Below, one piece after another: positions 13,912 to 16,287 of a stretch of 16,287 bases of DNA. The stretch is from DATAFO01 sp046728935 (GTDB lineage Bacteria; Actinomycetota; Thermoleophilia; Solirubrobacterales; 70-9): NCBI GenBank assembly GCA_046728935.1, contig JBKPFS010000007.1:1-16287 (forward strand), in the 5' to 3' direction. Numbering within the stretch: the first letter of the stretch is position 1; every line of letters begins with the position of its first letter. The translations under genes were made by a program, and so were the position numbers. A model generated the notes under the pieces. That model was not told the origin of the DNA and did no database searches. It saw only the letters and a program-made list of their open reading frames with translations.

Positions 13912-14177
13912 CCGCCGCGGCCGCGCCATCGGCCCTCGTCCTCGCCCACATGTCATGGGGCATCGTCTGGGGGCTGGGGATGGCGGCGTTCTGGATCGCC
14001 GTGATCGCGGTGATCGTGGTCATGCTGCGGGGCGTCACCAGGAGGCCGGACGGGGTCGGCGGGCGATCGGCGCTGGAGGTGCTCGAGGAGCGCTACGCGC
14101 GCGGCGAGGTCACCCGTGACGAGTTCCTCGACCGGCGCGCGGTGCTGCGGGACACGGGGACGCAGCGGCAGACGTAA
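13908..14177 (+). CDS. small single-TM protein with SHOCT domain
   Basis: An 89-residue protein starting at GTG 13908 in the GTGA overlap with the PspC gene. One membrane helix (about residues 15-40, IVWGLGMAAFWIAVIAVIVVMLRGV) is followed by a linker and a SHOCT motif, ALEVLEERYARGEVTRDEFLDRRAVL. The frame is open further left, but that part overlaps PspC and is a shadow. SHOCT domains are thought to mediate oligomerisation; pairing with the PspC-SHOCT protein suggests the two act together in the membrane, which is inference. Confidence 0.85.
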   Translation: MTAAAAPSALVLAHMSWGIVWGLGMAAFWIAVIAVIVVMLRGVTRRPDGVGGRSALEVLEERYARGEVTRDEFLDRRAVLRDTGTQRQT

Positions 14178-14188
14178 GCGTCCTTGCC

Positions 14189-14826
14189 GTGAAGGAGGAC
14201 AGCGCGGGCATCGACAGAACGGTTCGATCCGCCAGACGAGCCGACGTGCCTGAGCTGGCCGCCGTGCTGAGCCGCGCTTTCGCCAACGAGCCACCGTTCA
14301 CCTGGGTGCAACCCGACGATGAGCTTCGGGGCAGAGCCCAGCTCGCGATGTTCCTGGGGGCGTTGCGGTACATCTACCCGGTCGAACGCGGAACCGAGGT
14401 GCTGCTCGACCACGGAGCGATCCTGGGGGGCGCGATTTGGGCACCGCCGGGCAGCTGGAAGGCGCCCCTCTGGCAGCGGCTTCGTGCGATTCCGGGGCTG
14501 TTCAGAGCAGTGGGCATCAGGCACGTCCGGGAATACGCCCAGCGGGGCAGGGCGGTCGAAGGCGCGCTGCACCGGGCGCACCCCTCAGACCCGCATTGGT
14601 ACCTCGCGATGCTGGGCACCGATCCGCAGGCGCAAGGCAAGGGGGTCGGGAGCGCGCTCCTCCGCTCCGGTCTCGAGCGCTGTGACCGGGAGGGTGAGCA
14701 CGCCTATTTGGAGTGCTTGAAGCACCTCGTCCCGTACTACGGACGCTTCGGCTTCGAGATCACCGGGGGGATCGAGATGCCGGAGGAAGTACGGACCAGG
14801 TGTCGATGTGGCGCGCCCAGTGCTGA
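14189..14826 (+). CDS. GNAT-family N-acetyltransferase, frameshifted near the C-terminus
   Basis: The GNAT core is complete: TVRSARRADVPELAAVLSRAF at the N-terminus, GAIWAPPGSWKAP, and acetyl-CoA-binding motif A WYLAMLGTDPQAQGKGVGSALL (about residues 136-157), then YLECLKHLVPYYGRFGFEITGGIEMP. Right after EMP (14777-14782) the frame loses family character and runs on to 15502. One base out of register the sequence reads GSTDQVSMWRAQC and stops at TGA 14824-14826, giving a normal length of about 212 residues. A single missing base in the G/A-rich stretch 14780-14787 explains this. As written, the product would have an aberrant tail of over 200 residues. The start is GTG 14189; substrate unknown. 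Confidence 0.82.
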
Positions 14827-14966
14827 CGCCTATGCCTCGCTTTGCTCCGTGGGCTGGGGCCCGCGCCGACGACGAGCTTCCCAAGCCGCAGGTCGTGCCC
14901 GCCGGGTCCATTCCGATGGTCGGAGGAAGTTGAACCAAGGCTGTGCACCGCACCTGGCTGCGGCGA

Positions 14967-14995
14967 GCCGGCCACGACCGGCGGGTTACTCCCGC
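14967..14995. terminator. possible bidirectional hairpin between convergent genes
   Basis: Two alternative GC-rich hairpins lie between the ends of the GNAT and 2TM genes: GCCGG/CCGGC (14967-14971 with 14978-14982) and GCGGG/CCCGC around TTACT (14981-14995). No T-run follows. The location suits a terminator; the structure alone is weak evidence. Confidence 0.25.
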
Positions 14996-15016
14996 AGCCG
15001 GGGCGGCTTCGAGGAA

Positions 15017-15316
15017 TCAGCCCCTCCGCAAGCGGCTCATCTCCGCCTCGATCTCGCGCACGGAGATCTCTTCGCGAGCGCCATAGACACGCCACGCGTG
15101 AAGGACGAGAAACACGCCCCAGATCCCCGTCACCCACGCGGGCCAGAGATCGTCCGTGCTAGCGCCGCCCATCGCCCAGATCACCCACAGCACCGCGTTG
15201 ACGAAGATGAACGTGCCGAGGTGATCGAGGAACTCGCGCTTCCGCTTCAGTCGCCGGACCGCCCGCTCTCGAAGGTCCTGCTCGGTGTCCGTCGGACCGC
15301 CGCTCTGTGCCTCCAT
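15017..15316 (-). CDS. 2TM-domain membrane protein
   Basis: A 99-residue protein of the 2TM domain family. A charged N-terminal helix (LRERAVRRLKRKREFLDHLGTF) leads into the first membrane helix (IFVNAVLWVIWAMG). A second follows (WPAWVTGIWGVFLVLHAWRVYG), then a charged tail (EISVREIEAEMSRLRRG). The family is often fused to histidine kinases or found as a small membrane protein; function is not established. The start is ATG 15316-15314 with GAGAGGAGA upstream and TAGGCT as a candidate -10. It converges on the GNAT gene. Confidence 0.88.
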   Translation of the reverse strand: MEAQSGGPTDTEQDLRERAVRRLKRKREFLDHLGTFIFVNAVLWVIWAMGGASTDDLWPAWVTGIWGVFLVLHAWRVYGAREEISVREIEAEMSRLRRG

Positions 15317-15343
15317 CGGGTCTCCTCTCGTCCGCCGTCCCGC

Positions 15344-15349
15344 AGCCTA
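15344..15349 (-). promoter_or_regulatory. candidate -10 element (TAGGCT) of the 2TM gene
   Basis: TAGGCT on the minus strand lies 27 bases before ATG 15316, upstream of the Shine-Dalgarno sequence GAGAGGAGA. Confidence 0.45.
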
Positions 15350-15425
15350 GCTCCACCCGACGGGCGGTGCCTGTGCCGCAGTCTGCGAGAATCGCCCGCT
15401 CCTATCCCGCAAGGACGGACGGCCG

Positions 15426-15647
15426 CTACGAACCCCCGGCGGACGTGTGCTCGCTTTCGAGCAGTTGCAGGATGCGTTCGGTGTTGTCCCGGATCGCGCT
15501 GATGTTGTTGAACACCCACTTTGGCGGAGCGTCGTCCGGCATGTTCTCGATTAGCTGTCCGAAATCGAGTCCACCGCCTGACGCCCACCGTTTAGCAAGG
15601 AGCGCCGCGCCCGTGATCGCCCCTCCGATGATCAACAGTCTCTTCAT
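15426..15647 (-). CDS. small single-TM hypothetical protein
   Basis: A 73-residue protein starting at ATG 15647 after GGAGGTGTGGAGG. One membrane helix (MKRLLIIGGAITGAALLAKRW) is followed by a conserved-looking soluble part, DFGQLIENMPDDAPPKWVFNN, and a helix ISAIRDNTERILQLLE. I recall similar small proteins in related actinobacteria but know no function. A longer start at 15683 would lie before the ribosome site and is less likely. The end of the Doc-like remnant overlaps this gene in another frame. Confidence 0.75.
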   Translation of the reverse strand: MKRLLIIGGAITGAALLAKRWASGGGLDFGQLIENMPDDAPPKWVFNNISAIRDNTERILQLLESEHTSAGGS

Positions 15648-16137
15648 CCTCCACACCTCCTTCCAACATCGCCTGCGCAGCATCCCACGGCGAGGGGGGA
15701 CGGTGGAGAAAGCCGAGCCTCTCTCCCGCAGACCGCGAGCGCTTCAGGCGCTTGATCAGACCGCCCCGGCTCGATACGCCGCTGCTGTTCCCCGCGGCCA
15801 GGGTGGGCACATTGGCCTCGACACGTGGCGGACTTTCGCTCCACTCGCCGGAGGCGATCGCGAGCATCGCCCGCTCAGCGTCGTCCACGGTGGGGAACGG
15901 ATCCCATGACCAGTCGTTCATCTCCACGAAGAGCCGGAGCGCCACCCAGGCGGCGCGTTTATTGCCATCAGGGACCGGGTGATTCTTGGTGAGCCGCACC
16001 ACGAGCACGGCGGCCTTGTCGACGAAGTCGGGATAGAACTCGGTACCGCCGAACTCCGCCGCAGGCGCGTGGAGGGCTGAGTCCGCTAGTGCTGCCGCCG
16101 ACGGTAGAGCGCGATGCGAGACACTGGGAACGCGGTG
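15592..16137 (-). pseudogene. 5'-truncated Doc/Fic-type toxin remnant
   Basis: The frame encodes a Doc-like Fic domain: ALADSALHAPAAEFGGTEFYPDFVDKAAVL split across two helices, then the Fic motif HPVPDGNKRAAW with its catalytic His, and a following LFVEMNDWSW...AIASGEW. Doc proteins AMPylate or phosphorylate targets such as EF-Tu. The homology reaches upstream to about 16100, but the frame there contains no ATG, GTG or TTG before a TGA at 16140-16138. The only candidate starts (GTG near 16008) would remove the N-terminal third. After GEWSE the C-terminus is unlike the family and runs into the next gene. No antitoxin gene is adjacent. It is most likely a dead toxin gene whose 5' end was lost where the SnoaL-like gene now begins. 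Confidence 0.65.
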
Positions 16138-16287
16138 TCACAGGACAACGTCGAACTGGTCCGCCGACTCTACGCGGAGCTTGCGAGCGAGGGCTCCACA
16201 CAAGAGTTCGAGCAGCGCATGTCCGATGACGCTCTCGGCCGTTTTTTGGATCCGGAGATCGAGTGGGTCCCGGTGACTGAGTCATTG
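16135..16287 (+). CDS. SnoaL-like/NTF2-fold protein, partial (C-terminus outside the window)
   Basis: The 51 visible residues begin VSQDNVELVRRLYAELASEG and continue to ALGRFLDPEIEWVPV, the N-terminal helix and first strand of SnoaL-like (nuclear transport factor 2 fold) proteins, which usually start MSQENVELVRR. GTG 16135 is chosen from that similarity; an in-frame ATG at 16114 would add seven residues. The start region overlaps the broken 5' end of the Doc-like remnant on the other strand. Substrate or function cannot be inferred from this part. Confidence 0.8.
   Translation, partial: MSQDNVELVRRLYAELASEGSTQEFEQRMSDDALGRFLDPEIEWVPVTESL

Noticed and set aside
14925..15010. Peptide-like stretch CTAPGCGEPATTGG in the GNAT-2TM intergenic region
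   Set aside because: It resembles a Cys-rich motif of some HTH proteins, but it has no start codon, no second Cys pair and no continuation, so a gene cannot be supported.
14827..15502. In-frame continuation of the GNAT gene to 15502
   Set aside because: It is the product of the frameshift and overlaps the real 2TM gene on the opposite strand.
15307..15909. Plus-strand frame of 200 residues
   Set aside because: Antisense to the small TM protein and the Doc-like remnant, both supported by motifs on the minus strand.

Overview
The window looks like chromosomal DNA of a high-GC actinobacterium. The gene families (short PspC/SHOCT proteins, SnoaL-like proteins starting with a VSQDNVELVRR-type sequence, a PepSY-plus-GT87-like membrane protein, a DUF899 protein and a stand-alone AsnC-type RAM domain) fit soil Thermoleophilia (Solirubrobacterales/Gaiellales). 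That assignment comes from family memory, not from a marker gene. There are 15 mostly intact protein genes, one tRNA-Val and several broken or remnant genes.

Left part (1-3735): a partial lipoprotein gene, tRNA-Val(UAC), then a frameshifted helix-turn-helix/possible endonuclease gene whose start is preceded by a near-perfect LexA-type operator. On the minus strand follow a scarred mini-gene, a cyclopropane-fatty-acid-synthase-family methyltransferase and an alpha/beta hydrolase. These three overlap or almost touch and look like one operon. The methyltransferase has no ATG/GTG/TTG at its natural N-terminus and appears to start at a CTG inside the stop codon of the mini-gene.

Middle (3845-10712, plus strand): a GT87-like membrane glycosyltransferase with an N-terminal PepSY-like domain overlaps a class III adenylate cyclase gene. 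A signal-less PhoD-family phosphatase follows. Next come a sulfotransferase with an unusual N-terminal zinc-ribbon-like extension and, overlapping it, a Wzx-type flippase; this pair suggests surface polysaccharide modification and export.

Right part (10724-16287): a GST-like gene (frameshifted) and a TetR gene diverge from a palindromic operator, followed by a DUF899 thioredoxin-like gene. At 12970-13009 lies the 3' half of a tRNA, probably tRNA-Glu, without its 5' half: a possible attachment-site scar. To its right are a broken small ORF, a RAM-domain protein, an intergenic region with nested inverted repeats, PspC and SHOCT proteins, a GNAT acetyltransferase frameshifted at its C-terminus, a 2TM protein, a small membrane protein, a 5'-truncated Doc/Fic toxin remnant and the start of a SnoaL-like gene.

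Three genes (HTH/endonuclease, GST, GNAT) each need one missing base restored at one site. This may be real decay or an indel-prone assembly. Several genes have a TANNNT hexamer 6-9 bases before the start codon and no clear Shine-Dalgarno sequence, as expected for leaderless transcripts. No CRISPR array, insertion sequence or integrase was seen.
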